From Bradyrhizobium sp. CER78 (GTDB lineage: Bacteria; Pseudomonadota; Alphaproteobacteria; Rhizobiales; Xanthobacteraceae): a stretch of 64,000 nucleotides of DNA. Below, piece after piece: positions 1-8,060 of the stretch. Under the pieces are notes generated by a model. The model ran no database searches. It worked only from the letters and a program-made list of their open reading frames with translations, and was not told where the DNA came from. Position 1 is the first letter of the stretch. Each line of letters starts with the position of its first letter. The DNA lies in NCBI RefSeq assembly GCF_029846235.1, contig NZ_JARVWP010000001.1, positions 248,001 through 312,000 on the forward strand, given 5' to 3'. The position numbers were made by a program, and so were the translations under genes.

Positions 1-1423
1 GCAGGTAGGACGAGATCACCACCACCGCCTTGCCCTCGTCGGCGAGCCGGCGGATTTCGCCATGGATGTGCGGGATGGTGCCGACGTCGACGCCGCGCGT
101 CGGCTCGTCGAAGAAGATGATCGACGGCTCCTGCACCAGGGTCTTGGCCAGCACCACCTTCTGCTGGTTGCCGCCGGACAGTTCGATGATCCGCGCCTTG
201 CGCTGCAACGCGCTGATCTTCAACCGGTCGACCCAGTAGTTGGCGAGCTTGCTGCGCTTGGCGCGCGACAACAGGAAGCTCCATCCCTTCTTTGTAGCGA
301 GGCTGCCGATATAGACGTTGTCGTCGACCACCATGGTTTCGAAGAAGCCGTTCGCCTTGCGGTCCTCGGTGATGTAGGCGATGCCGTCATTGATCGCCTG
401 CCGCGGCACGCGGTAGCGGATCGGTTTGCCGCGCAGCCGGATCGTGCCGCCATTGACCAGGTTGCGCTTCAGCGCGCCGTAGATGATTTTTGCGATCTCG
501 GTACGGCCGGAGCCGATCAGACCGGCGATGCCGACCACCTCGCCGGCATAGACCGAGAACGACATGTTCTTGACAGCCATGCCCATGGTGACGTTCTCGA
601 CCGTCAGCACCTTCTCGCGGCGCTGATGAGTCTTGGCCTTGCCGCCATAGACCGCCTGCGCCACCTCGCGCCCGACCATGTGCTGCACCAGCGCATCGCG
701 GGTGAGCTGCTTGGCGGGCGCCGTGATCACCAGCTTGCCGTCGCGCAGCACGGTGATGCGGTCGGCGATCTGCAGCGATTCCTCCAGCGCATGCGAGATG
801 TAGATGATCGAGACGCCGCGGGCGCGCAGGTCGCGCACCAGATGGAAGAAGTGGACGATCTCCTCCGGCGTCAGCGACGCAGTCGGCTCGTCGAAGATGA
901 TGATGCGCGCCTTGTTGTAGATCGCGCGCGCGATCTCCACCATCTGCTTCTTGGCGGTGCCGAGCAGCGCCACCGGGGTTGCCGGATCGACGTGGAAGTT
1001 GAGCGACTGCAACAGCTGCTGCGCCTGGATGTTCAGCGTGCGGAAGCGCGTCAGCAGCTTTTCGTTGCCGAGCTCGATGTTCTGCGCCGCGGTCATGGTC
1101 GGCACCAGGCTGGTCTCCTGATAGACCATGCAGATACCGGCATCGAGCGCATCGCGCGGCTGCTCGAAATTGGCAGGCTTGCCGTCGAGCAGGTAGTCGC
1201 CGGAGGTAAGATTGATCGCGCCCGCGATCGCCTTGCACAGCGTCGACTTGCCGGCACCGTTCTCGCCGACCAGGGCGTGCACCTCGCCGGGATAAAGGTC
1301 GAAATTGACGCCCTCGATGGCGTGGACGCCGCCATAAATCTTGGAGCCGTTGCTGATCCGCAGCACCGGCTCGCGGGTAGCGGAGGGTGTCGCGGTCGCA
1401 GCCTGCATCACGCCGTCATTCAT
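1..1423 (-). CDS. Sugar ABC transporter ATP-binding protein (RbsA/XylG type), C-terminus cut by window edge
   Basis: Cytoplasmic ATPase of a sugar-type ABC importer. About 474 codons are present; the 3' end lies beyond the left edge. It has two tandem ABC modules. The first has Walker A GENGAGKST near residue 53 and Walker B IIIFDEPTAS near 160. The second has the degenerate GLIGSGRTE loop typical of the second half of RbsA, then the signature LSGGNQQKV and IIFFDEPTRG. The ATG at 1423 overlaps the TGA of the upstream propeller gene by four bases (ATGA), so it is probably translationally coupled. It is the last visible gene of an operon with two permeases and a binding protein. The family is clear; the substrate is not. 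Confidence 0.93.
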   Translation of the reverse strand, partial: MNDGVMQAATATPSATREPVLRISNGSKIYGGVHAIEGVNFDLYPGEVHALVGENGAGKSTLCKAIAGAINLTSGDYLLDGKPANFEQPRDALDAGICMVYQETSLVPTMTAAQNIELGNEKLLTRFRTLNIQAQQLLQSLNFHVDPATPVALLGTAKKQMVEIARAIYNKARIIIFDEPTASLTPEEIVHFFHLVRDLRARGVSIIYISHALEESLQIADRITVLRDGKLVITAPAKQLTRDALVQHMVGREVAQAVYGGKAKTHQRREKVLTVENVTMGMAVKNMSFSVYAGEVVGIAGLIGSGRTEIAKIIYGALKRNLVNGGTIRLRGKPIRYRVPRQAINDGIAYITEDRKANGFFETMVVDDNVYIGSLATKKGWSFLLSRAKRSKLANYWVDRLKISALQRKARIIELSGGNQQKVVLAKTLVQEPSIIFFDEPTRGVDVGTIPHIHGEIRRLADEGKAVVVISSYL

Positions 1424-2541
1424 CGCAGGTCTCCCGTATAGCGCAGCAATCGACCGGCGCCGCGCGCCGCGATGACGATCCCCGATGGCATGGCGCAAGC
1501 GGCGGTGATGCCGTGGAAACGGCCGCCGGCACGGCTGTGCAGGCTGTCGGTCGCATCGCCTTCGGCGTCGAGATGCACCAGCAGGCCATAGGAGCGCGGC
1601 GGCGCCCATGGCTTCTGGATGCCGAGCGCCTTGACGCTGCCGATCTGCATCGGCTCCAGGCAATCGCTGCCGCCGACCAGCGCCGGCGCCACCCAGTATT
1701 CGGGCGGCATCGTCGCCATCATCTCCTCGCGGAAATCGTCTTCCTTGAGCACGAACTCGATCAGATGGGTGCGGCGCGCGAACATGCCGAGCAGAAGGCC
1801 GCCATGGCCATCCGGATGCAGCCGCGCCGGATAACCCGGCATGTTGGCGGCGATGGTCTCCCGCGGGCCAAGCCCGTTGGCGGTGAGAGCAAACCGGCTC
1901 AGGCGATGCGCCCAGCTCTCGGTGAGCCACAGGCTGTTGCCGTCGGCCGAAACCATCACGCCATAGGGATATGGCAGGTCGCGCAGCAGCACCTGCGGAT
2001 TGTCGAGGCCGGCACCGCAGCTGATCAAGCGGCCATTGGCGCGCTTTTCCATCAGATCGTGCCGCCACTCGCCGGGTCGGCGGCCGATGCTGCCTTCGAC
2101 CGCATAGATGCGGCCATCGGGCGCTGCCGTGACCGACAACAATCCTGTGAGCGCGCTGCCGCCGACAGCGTCCAGCCAGCGCGGCGCAGGCCTTGCGGGA
2201 TCGATCGCGGCAAGCCCCCTGCCCGCGACGCAGACCAGGAGGCGACCGTCCGGATGCAGCGCCAGCCCGCCGGCATCGTCCTCGAACTCGACGATGACGG
2301 TGCGGGTCGAGAAATCCGCACCGCTCAGCTTCAGCACCTGGCGGCCGGCGGAGACATAGATCGCGCCGTCGCCGGCGGCGATGACGTCGTCGACGCCGGG
2401 CAAGGGCTCGACGATCGGCACGGCGGTGTCGAGCCGGTCGTTCGGGCTCAGCGCACCGTCGAGCGGCGGGATCGCGTTCTGGCCGCCGTCGCGGTCGACG
2501 ACGCTGCGGATGTCGCGCAGCAGATGATCGAAGAATCCCAT
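1420..2541 (-). CDS. SMP-30/strictosidine synthase-like beta-propeller protein
   Basis: A 373-residue soluble protein without a signal peptide. It carries repeated propeller-blade motifs (DGRLLVC, DGRIYAV, DGNSLWLTES) and the segment NMPGYPARLHPDGHGG, which matches the core of the strictosidine-synthase/SMP-30 lactonase family. The ATG at 2541 shares one base with the TAA of the upstream permease-propeller fusion, and its own TGA overlaps the start of the ATPase gene. It therefore sits inside a tightly coupled transport operon. A role in hydrolysing a lactone or ester of the imported substrate is inference; family members also include non-enzymatic propellers. It is a paralogue of the C-terminal half of the preceding gene. 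Confidence 0.85.
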   Translation of the reverse strand: MGFFDHLLRDIRSVVDRDGGQNAIPPLDGALSPNDRLDTAVPIVEPLPGVDDVIAAGDGAIYVSAGRQVLKLSGADFSTRTVIVEFEDDAGGLALHPDGRLLVCVAGRGLAAIDPARPAPRWLDAVGGSALTGLLSVTAAPDGRIYAVEGSIGRRPGEWRHDLMEKRANGRLISCGAGLDNPQVLLRDLPYPYGVMVSADGNSLWLTESWAHRLSRFALTANGLGPRETIAANMPGYPARLHPDGHGGLLLGMFARRTHLIEFVLKEDDFREEMMATMPPEYWVAPALVGGSDCLEPMQIGSVKALGIQKPWAPPRSYGLLVHLDAEGDATDSLHSRAGGRFHGITAACAMPSGIVIAARGAGRLLRYTGDLR

Positions 2542-4679
2542 TATTTCGTCACCCTGCTCTTTGCGCCCCAATAGGCATCGTAGCCTGTCCAGCTGTCGTC
2601 GACGCCGTCGAGCTTGATGCGGCCGATCCGGTTGTTCTCGAGCCCGCCGAGATAGAGATAGCCCTGATGCTCGCGCATCGAGGTCAGGGTCGAATGCGAG
2701 ATTCCGGTCGGATCCCACCACGACTCCAGCGCCTCGCCCTTCTCGTTGAACTTGAGCACGCAGCCATGATTGAGCGCGGGCGCCAGCCATTCGTCGGTCG
2801 GCACCTGCTTGACCATGCGCAGCCGGAATCCGGGCTTTCGCGCGGCGAGGTCGAAGGTCGGGGTGCGGATCCCGACCAGGGCCAGCCAGTAGGTGCCGTC
2901 GGAAGCGCGGTTGATGTTGTCGGGATTGCCCGGCAACTCATCCATCAGCACCTCGGTCTTGCCCTTGTTCGGCCCGTCGATCCAGTGGCGGAACACCTTG
3001 CACAGCGAGGTCGACGCAATCAGGATCGACTTGCCGTCATGGGAGACGCAGATCCCGTTCGGGAAATAGAAGTGGTTGATCACCGTGCGGGTGGTCTTGG
3101 TCGCCGGGTCGTAGCAGACCACGCGGCCGTTCGGCCGGCCCTCGAGGATGTCGAGGGTGTTGGTGGTCATCTCGTAGCGCGTGGTGCAGTCGCTGAAATA
3201 GATCTTGCCGTCGGGCGCGATGTCGAGATCGTCGGCCATGCGCAGGCGGCTGTCGTCGTTCAGCTTGTACCAGGTGCGGTTGGTCTCGTCGGTGACCTTG
3301 AAGATGCGTCCGTCGGGCGCGACGCCGTAGACGCCCATGCCGGCGACCGCGACGATCAGGTTCTCGTCGCGATCGAACTGCATGCCGAGCGGCCGGCCGC
3401 CGATATGGGCGAACACCTCGCGGGTCTTGAAGTCAGGCCCGGAGAAGCGGATCACATTGCCGTCGCGGGTCGAGCCGTAGAGCCGGCCCTGGCGGTCGAG
3501 GATGACGTCCTCGGGACCCTCGACCTGATCGACGCCGATCGCCTGCGCCTTGATCAGCCGATCGTTCTGCGCGTAGGGCGATGCCGCGCCGGGCTGCACC
3601 GCGGGCGCCGAGGCCAACGGCACGAAGGCCGGATTGACATAGATCTTCTGGATCGCCTTGCCGCGGTTCTTCGACCATTTGACGTCGATGCCGACGGCCG
3701 CGAGCAGGATCATGCCCGTCACCGCCGAGGTGACGTAGCCCGGGATGCCCATGCGCACGAGGCCGTTGATCAAGAGGAAGATGATCAGCGCGCCGATCAT
3801 CGCCCGCCACACCGTGCCCTTGCCGCCGGCCAGCGACACGCCGCCGAGCACCACGGCGGTGAGCGCCTGGAATTCCCAGCCGACACCGGTGGTGGAATCC
3901 GTCGAGGCCTGCCGTGCGGCGTAGAAGACGCCGCTCGCCGCGCACAGCGTGCCCGACAGCACATAGGTCATGAACAGCATCAGGCGGACGCGGATGCCGG
4001 CGTGGCGCGCCGCCTTGCGGCTGGCGCCGATCGCGGTGAGATGCCAGCCATAGCGCGAGCGCGACAGGAAGATGTGGCAGATCAACAGCACCACGAACAG
4101 CGTCGCCGCATTGACGGGAATGCCGAGCACGCTGCCGCCGCCGATGAAATCCCAGGCGTCGCTGTCGATCGAGTTGGTCGCGAACACCTGGGCATAGCTG
4201 GTGTTGAGCAGATTGACCGAGGCGCGCAGGATGATCAGCGTCACCAGCGTGGTCAGGAACGGCCGCGTCTTGAGGAAGCCGATCAGGAAGCCGTTGATGC
4301 TGCCGAGCAGCGCGCCGACCAAGAGCGTCGCCGGCACCGCGAGGCCGACCGGCCATTCGCGCACCAGCAGGAAATACAGCGCCGCGAAATTGCACAGCGC
4401 GAAGATCGCGCCGACCGAAAGATCGATGCCGCCGGTGACGAGGCAGAAGCCCATCGCGAGCGCAACGAAGCCGAATTCGGCGAACAGCCGCAGCAGCGAC
4501 ACCGAGTTCTGCACCGAAGCGTAGTCGGGAATGGTGAGCGCGAAATACGCCCACAGCCCGATCATCACGGTGAATGGAACGACCGGCTCGAACCACTGTT
4601 TCAGCAACAGCTCCGACAGCAGGAGCCGGGGTGAGAACCGCCGCACCGACGCGGCAAAGGAATCAACGGCCATCGACAT
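2541..4679 (-). CDS. Fusion of RbsC-type ABC permease and SMP-30/strictosidine synthase-like propeller
   Basis: A 712-residue fusion. Residues about 26-340 form a multi-span permease with the family motif TGGIDLSVGA, and VLGGVSLAGGKGTVW further on. After a linker rich in Ala and Pro, residues about 380-712 form a beta-propeller with YFSD and ELPGNPDNINRASDGTYW, typical of strictosidine-synthase-like proteins. RbsC-type permeases end in the cytoplasm, so the propeller should face the cytosol. The start at 4679 (MSMAVDSF) is chosen because GAGGGAG lies 7 bases upstream; an in-frame start 9 codons earlier has none. No stop or frameshift separates the halves. The gene runs directly into the free-standing propeller gene. 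Confidence 0.9.
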   Translation of the reverse strand: MSMAVDSFAASVRRFSPRLLLSELLLKQWFEPVVPFTVMIGLWAYFALTIPDYASVQNSVSLLRLFAEFGFVALAMGFCLVTGGIDLSVGAIFALCNFAALYFLLVREWPVGLAVPATLLVGALLGSINGFLIGFLKTRPFLTTLVTLIILRASVNLLNTSYAQVFATNSIDSDAWDFIGGGSVLGIPVNAATLFVVLLICHIFLSRSRYGWHLTAIGASRKAARHAGIRVRLMLFMTYVLSGTLCAASGVFYAARQASTDSTTGVGWEFQALTAVVLGGVSLAGGKGTVWRAMIGALIIFLLINGLVRMGIPGYVTSAVTGMILLAAVGIDVKWSKNRGKAIQKIYVNPAFVPLASAPAVQPGAASPYAQNDRLIKAQAIGVDQVEGPEDVILDRQGRLYGSTRDGNVIRFSGPDFKTREVFAHIGGRPLGMQFDRDENLIVAVAGMGVYGVAPDGRIFKVTDETNRTWYKLNDDSRLRMADDLDIAPDGKIYFSDCTTRYEMTTNTLDILEGRPNGRVVCYDPATKTTRTVINHFYFPNGICVSHDGKSILIASTSLCKVFRHWIDGPNKGKTEVLMDELPGNPDNINRASDGTYWLALVGIRTPTFDLAARKPGFRLRMVKQVPTDEWLAPALNHGCVLKFNEKGEALESWWDPTGISHSTLTSMREHQGYLYLGGLENNRIGRIKLDGVDDSWTGYDAYWGAKSRVTK

Positions 4680-4731
4680 CAAAGCACTCCCTCGATCCGG
4701 TTTCACGTGTCCGGATTCTGATCCTTGTCAC

Positions 4732-4762
4732 AGCCGGCGCGGGAATGCCCCCCGCGCCGGCT
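4732..4762 (-). other. Intercistronic stem-loop behind the binding-protein gene
   Basis: A perfect 12-bp inverted repeat (AGCCGGCGCGGG, 7-base loop, CCCGCGCCGGCT) lies in the 96-base gap between the binding-protein gene and the permease fusion. There is no T-run after it on the transcribed strand, so it does not look like a full terminator. Similar structures behind binding-protein genes commonly protect the upstream mRNA 3' end or cause partial termination, giving more binding protein than permease. That role is inferred from position only. Confidence 0.55.
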
Positions 4763-4775
4763 GCCCCGCGCCTTG

Positions 4776-5801
4776 TTAGTTTTTCTTGGGTAGCGCGAAA
4801 CAGGTGCCGCCGAGCGAAGCGTTCGACTTATCGATCCAGATCGGCCGCGTGTAGTAGGACAGGTTCTTGGTGCCGGGCTTATCGCCGGACATCAGCAGCG
4901 TCTCGGCCGCGAACATCAGATCGTGGCCCTGTTCTGTCGCCTTGTAGCTAAGGAACTTGCTGAAATTGCCCGACGTGACCTGGTCGCAATCGAGCTGCGA
5001 GCCCTCGCCCGAGGCGAACACCTTGACGTCGTCGATCTTGCCGGCATTGCGGATCGCTTGTGCCGCGCCCGACTCCATGATGCCCCAGAAGCCGATCGAG
5101 GCGCAGAGGTCGGGATGCTGCTGGATCACGGTCGCGGTGATGTTGAGCGCGGTGTTGGCGTCCCAGTTCGCCGCCTGGTTCGACACCACCTTGATGTTGG
5201 GATCCCTGTTCAGGACGTCCATGATGGCGCCGACCTGGTCAACGCTGGCGGCCGCGGTCAACTCGCCCTGCACGATCTGCACCTTGCCCGACTTGCCGGA
5301 GCCGGTGCCGCACGCCTTGACGGCTTCGTTGGCGAGCAACCTGCCGATCTCGCGCCAGTCGACGCCGACGAAGGCGCCGGACTTGTAGTTCGAGGCCATG
5401 TTGACCTGGATGACATGCGTGCCCTGGGCCTCGGCGCGCTTGAGGTCCTTCATCAGCAGCGTCACGCTCGGGTTCTGCACGATCAGCACATCAGGCTTCT
5501 GGTCGACGAGCGCGGTCAGTGCCTGCTGCATGGCGGATGGATTGTTGTTGGGATCGCGCACGACGTATTTCATGCCGCGCCACTCGGCCTCTTCCTGCAC
5601 CACGCGGCCCCATTCATCGGACAATGGCACGCCGAGCGCGATCGGCAGATAGGCGATGGTCTTGCCTTGCAGCGACTTGTCGTAGGCGGCGCGCAACTCG
5701 CGCCCGGCCTTGGTGCCCTCCTCCTGCGCCGATGCCGCGAACGGCATTGCGGCAACCGCCACACCGGCGAGCAGGATCGTCCAGAACTTCGTCGTCTTCA
5801 T
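4776..5801 (-). CDS. Sugar ABC transporter periplasmic substrate-binding protein
   Basis: A 341-residue periplasmic binding protein with a clear Sec signal peptide (MKTTKFWTILLAGVAVAAM, cleavage near ASAQ). Motifs of the periplasmic binding protein type I sugar family follow: KTIAYLPIALGVPLSDEW at the mature N-terminus, then QALTALVDQKPDVLIVQNP and FASGEGSQLDC. The ATG at 5801 is preferred because GGAGGAG immediately precedes it; a GTG four codons upstream would start inside that ribosome-binding site. It lies between the two permease genes of the operon. The sugar or related ligand cannot be told from the sequence. Confidence 0.93.
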   Translation of the reverse strand: MKTTKFWTILLAGVAVAAMPFAASAQEEGTKAGRELRAAYDKSLQGKTIAYLPIALGVPLSDEWGRVVQEEAEWRGMKYVVRDPNNNPSAMQQALTALVDQKPDVLIVQNPSVTLLMKDLKRAEAQGTHVIQVNMASNYKSGAFVGVDWREIGRLLANEAVKACGTGSGKSGKVQIVQGELTAAASVDQVGAIMDVLNRDPNIKVVSNQAANWDANTALNITATVIQQHPDLCASIGFWGIMESGAAQAIRNAGKIDDVKVFASGEGSQLDCDQVTSGNFSKFLSYKATEQGHDLMFAAETLLMSGDKPGTKNLSYYTRPIWIDKSNASLGGTCFALPKKN

Positions 5802-5865
5802 CGTCTCCTCCACAAGAAATTCTTTTGATTGATTTGGGATTGTTTTGATTGATTGGCGCGAAAGA

Positions 5866-6891
5866 CTAGTCCCCTTGCCGCGCGGTCTCCTCGTCGCGGG
5901 GATGCAGCCAATTGTCGAGCACGATCGCGGCCAGCAGCACCACGCCCTTGATGATGTTCTGCACCTCGCTGTTGACGTCCATGATGGTGAAGGCGTTGAG
6001 CAGCGTGCCGATCAGGACGCAGCCGACCACGACGCTGAACACGCTGCCGCGGCCACCGATCAGGCTGATGCCGCCGATCACGACGACCAGCACGACGTCG
6101 AAGATCATGGTGCCTTGCGTGATCGCCATCTGCATGCTGCCCGTGGTGCCGACCCAGACCAGGCCTGCAATCCAGGCGAGCAGCGCAACCAGCACGTGCT
6201 CCAGCACAATCAGCGGCCGCAGCGGAATGCCGGTCAGCCGCGCGGCCTCCGGATTGTCGCCTTGCGCGTAGATGAAGCGGCCGATCGAGGTGCGCGACAG
6301 GAACAGGTGCATCGCGATCGCACAGGCCGCGAACACCAGGATCGGAACCGGGACGCCGAACAGCCGTCCGGCGCCGAGATACATCAGGCCCGGCGCGTCC
6401 TTCGGCGCGTAGACCACCCAGGCCGGCGCGATCCAGAACGCGAGACCATAGATCACGAAGCCGGCGGCCAGCGTCACGAACAGCGCCGGCGCCTCGACGA
6501 AGGCGACCATCACGCCGTTGACGACGCCGATCAGGACCGCAATTGCCAGCGCGAGCAGCACTGCCGTGAAAACGGGCATGCCGTTCTGCATGTAGATCAG
6601 CGCGATGGCCCAGGAACCCGCCATGATCGCGACCTCGGAGAGGTCGATGCCGCGGCTGATCACGATCAGGCCCATGCCGAGGCCGAGCACGCCGAGGATG
6701 GATATACTGCGCAACAGATTGAGCAGGTTGGAGACGGTGGCAAAGCCGTTCAGCGTCAGGCCGAACACCACCAGAAGCGCGATCGTGATCAGGAGCACGA
6801 TCTGCTCCTGGCTCGGCTTGGCGAACATTGAGCCCGAGCGAGATGATGCCGCAGGGACAGCAACGCCGCGCGATGGCGATTGCACGCTCAT
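5866..6891 (-). CDS. ABC transporter permease, RbsC family
   Basis: A 341-residue inner-membrane permease with a 22-residue polar N-terminus and about nine or ten hydrophobic segments. The RbsC-type signature is present but altered: SRGIDLSEVAIM instead of the usual GIDLSVGA, while VVIGGISLIGGRGS later in the protein is standard. The ATG at 6891 has GGAGGAAACG in front. It is the first gene of the minus-strand transport operon, read from a promoter in the 91-base gap shared with the divergent LysR gene. It pairs with the permease-propeller fusion, giving the two permeases a heterodimeric importer would need. Confidence 0.92.
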   Translation of the reverse strand: MSVQSPSRGVAVPAASSRSGSMFAKPSQEQIVLLITIALLVVFGLTLNGFATVSNLLNLLRSISILGVLGLGMGLIVISRGIDLSEVAIMAGSWAIALIYMQNGMPVFTAVLLALAIAVLIGVVNGVMVAFVEAPALFVTLAAGFVIYGLAFWIAPAWVVYAPKDAPGLMYLGAGRLFGVPVPILVFAACAIAMHLFLSRTSIGRFIYAQGDNPEAARLTGIPLRPLIVLEHVLVALLAWIAGLVWVGTTGSMQMAITQGTMIFDVVLVVVIGGISLIGGRGSVFSVVVGCVLIGTLLNAFTIMDVNSEVQNIIKGVVLLAAIVLDNWLHPRDEETARQGD

Positions 6892-6944
6892 CGTTTCCTC
6901 CAGGTATTATTTTGCTTGAGACTTTAAGAGTGGCAACTCATATT

Positions 6945-6962
6945 CGTCAAATGCATTCGACG
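6945..6962. promoter_or_regulatory. 18-bp near-perfect palindrome in lysR/ABC divergent promoter
   Basis: CGTCAAATGCATTCGACG is a palindrome with one mismatched pair, centred on ATGCAT. It lies about 20 bases before the LysR start and about 54 bases before the permease start. Position and symmetry fit the binding site of the adjacent LysR-type regulator, acting on both directions. Confidence 0.55.
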
Positions 6963-6982
6963 GATACGGATTGATTATTTCC

Positions 6983-7978
6983 ATGCATGTGCGCGATATC
7001 GATCTGAACCTGTTCGTGGTGTTCGACGCGATCTATTCCGAGGGCGGCGTCAGCCGCGCCTGCTTCCGTCTCAACCTGACGCAGCCCGCAGTGAGCCACG
7101 CGCTGAGCCGGCTGCGCGCGATGTTCAACGATCCCCTGTTCGTGCGCCGCCATCACGTGATGACGCCGACGCCGCTGGCGCGTCAGATCATCACCACCGT
7201 GCGCCAGGCGCTCAATGGCCTCGAGACGACGCTGACCCACACCAACCGCTTCGATCCGGCCAAGACGCCGAAGCGGTTCGTGATCGGCCTGCGCAACAAT
7301 CTCGAGGCGCCGATGCTGAGCGCGCTGATCAACCGGATCAGCAGCGTCGCACCGCTGGTCGAGATCGCCACGGTGCGCAGCGAGCGCAACAATCTGGAGC
7401 GTGAGCTGGCCGCCGGCACGCTCGACGTCGCGATCGATACGCTGCTGCCGCTCTCGACCGAGGTGCGGCGCGAGCAGATCCTGACCGAGCATATCGCGGT
7501 GTTCGCCCGGCGCAGCCATCCCGAGCTACGCGCGCGGCTCGACAAGAAGGCTTACTTGCGCATGGAGCATGTCTGCGTGACGTCGCGGCGCAGCGGCGTG
7601 TCGTTTGAGGATTTTCAGTTGCAGCGCCTCGGCCTGACGCGCACTGTCCGCCTGACCTGCCAGAATTTTGCAACCGCCTGCCATGTCGTGAGCCGCAGCA
7701 ACATGCTGCTCACGGCATCCGAAAGCGCCGCCTCGGTGCTGGAGGATCCCGGGTTGCTGCAGTGCTTCCCCTGCCCGTTCCCGATCAGCCCGCACGTCAA
7801 CTATCTCTACTGGCATGCCACCGCCGAGGGCGACACCACCAATCAATGGCTGCGCGAGCAGCTGCGCGCCGCCGCCGCGCTGCTGGCGGGCAGCCGTTTC
7901 AGCAAGAAGAGCCGCCGCGCCGCAAAGACGGGCCCGAAGGTGGCGCTTCCGATTCCGACCAGCATCGCCGCCGAATAG
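6983..7978 (+). CDS. LysR-family transcriptional regulator
   Basis: A 331-residue LysR-type regulator. The N-terminal winged helix-turn-helix spans residues about 4-62 (VSRACFRLNLTQPAVSHALS, then LRAMFNDPLFVRR). A periplasmic-binding-protein-like effector domain of the NodD/PnbR/DntR-type group follows, and the tail is basic. ATG 6983 is preferred over TTG 6971. The gene is divergent from the ABC importer operon and is probably its regulator, with the palindrome at 6945-6962 as candidate operator. The inducer is unknown. Confidence 0.9.
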   Translation: MHVRDIDLNLFVVFDAIYSEGGVSRACFRLNLTQPAVSHALSRLRAMFNDPLFVRRHHVMTPTPLARQIITTVRQALNGLETTLTHTNRFDPAKTPKRFVIGLRNNLEAPMLSALINRISSVAPLVEIATVRSERNNLERELAAGTLDVAIDTLLPLSTEVRREQILTEHIAVFARRSHPELRARLDKKAYLRMEHVCVTSRRSGVSFEDFQLQRLGLTRTVRLTCQNFATACHVVSRSNMLLTASESAASVLEDPGLLQCFPCPFPISPHVNYLYWHATAEGDTTNQWLREQLRAAAALLAGSRFSKKSRRAAKTGPKVALPIPTSIAAE

Positions 7979-8000
7979 CGACGCGCTGGCGCGAGCCACC

Positions 8001-8025
8001 CGCATCGCATCTTCGATGCGATGCG
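8001..8025. terminator. Hairpin between convergent lysR and SDR genes
   Basis: A perfect 11-bp inverted repeat (CGCATCGCATC, loop TTC, GATGCGATGCG) lies 22 bases behind the LysR stop and 36 bases behind the SDR stop. It probably serves as a bidirectional terminator although it has no T-run. It is followed at about 8028-8047 by a degenerate copy of the CTCCCGC/GCGGGAG repeat also found near 11571. Confidence 0.5.
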
Positions 8026-8060
8026 ACCTCCCCCGCAGGCGGGAGAGGTGCAGCAGTCCG

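Noticed and set aside
62..1441. Plus-strand open frame of 459 codons across the ABC ATPase gene
   Set aside because: The minus strand encodes Walker motifs and a signature sequence; the plus-strand product has low-complexity composition and no motif.
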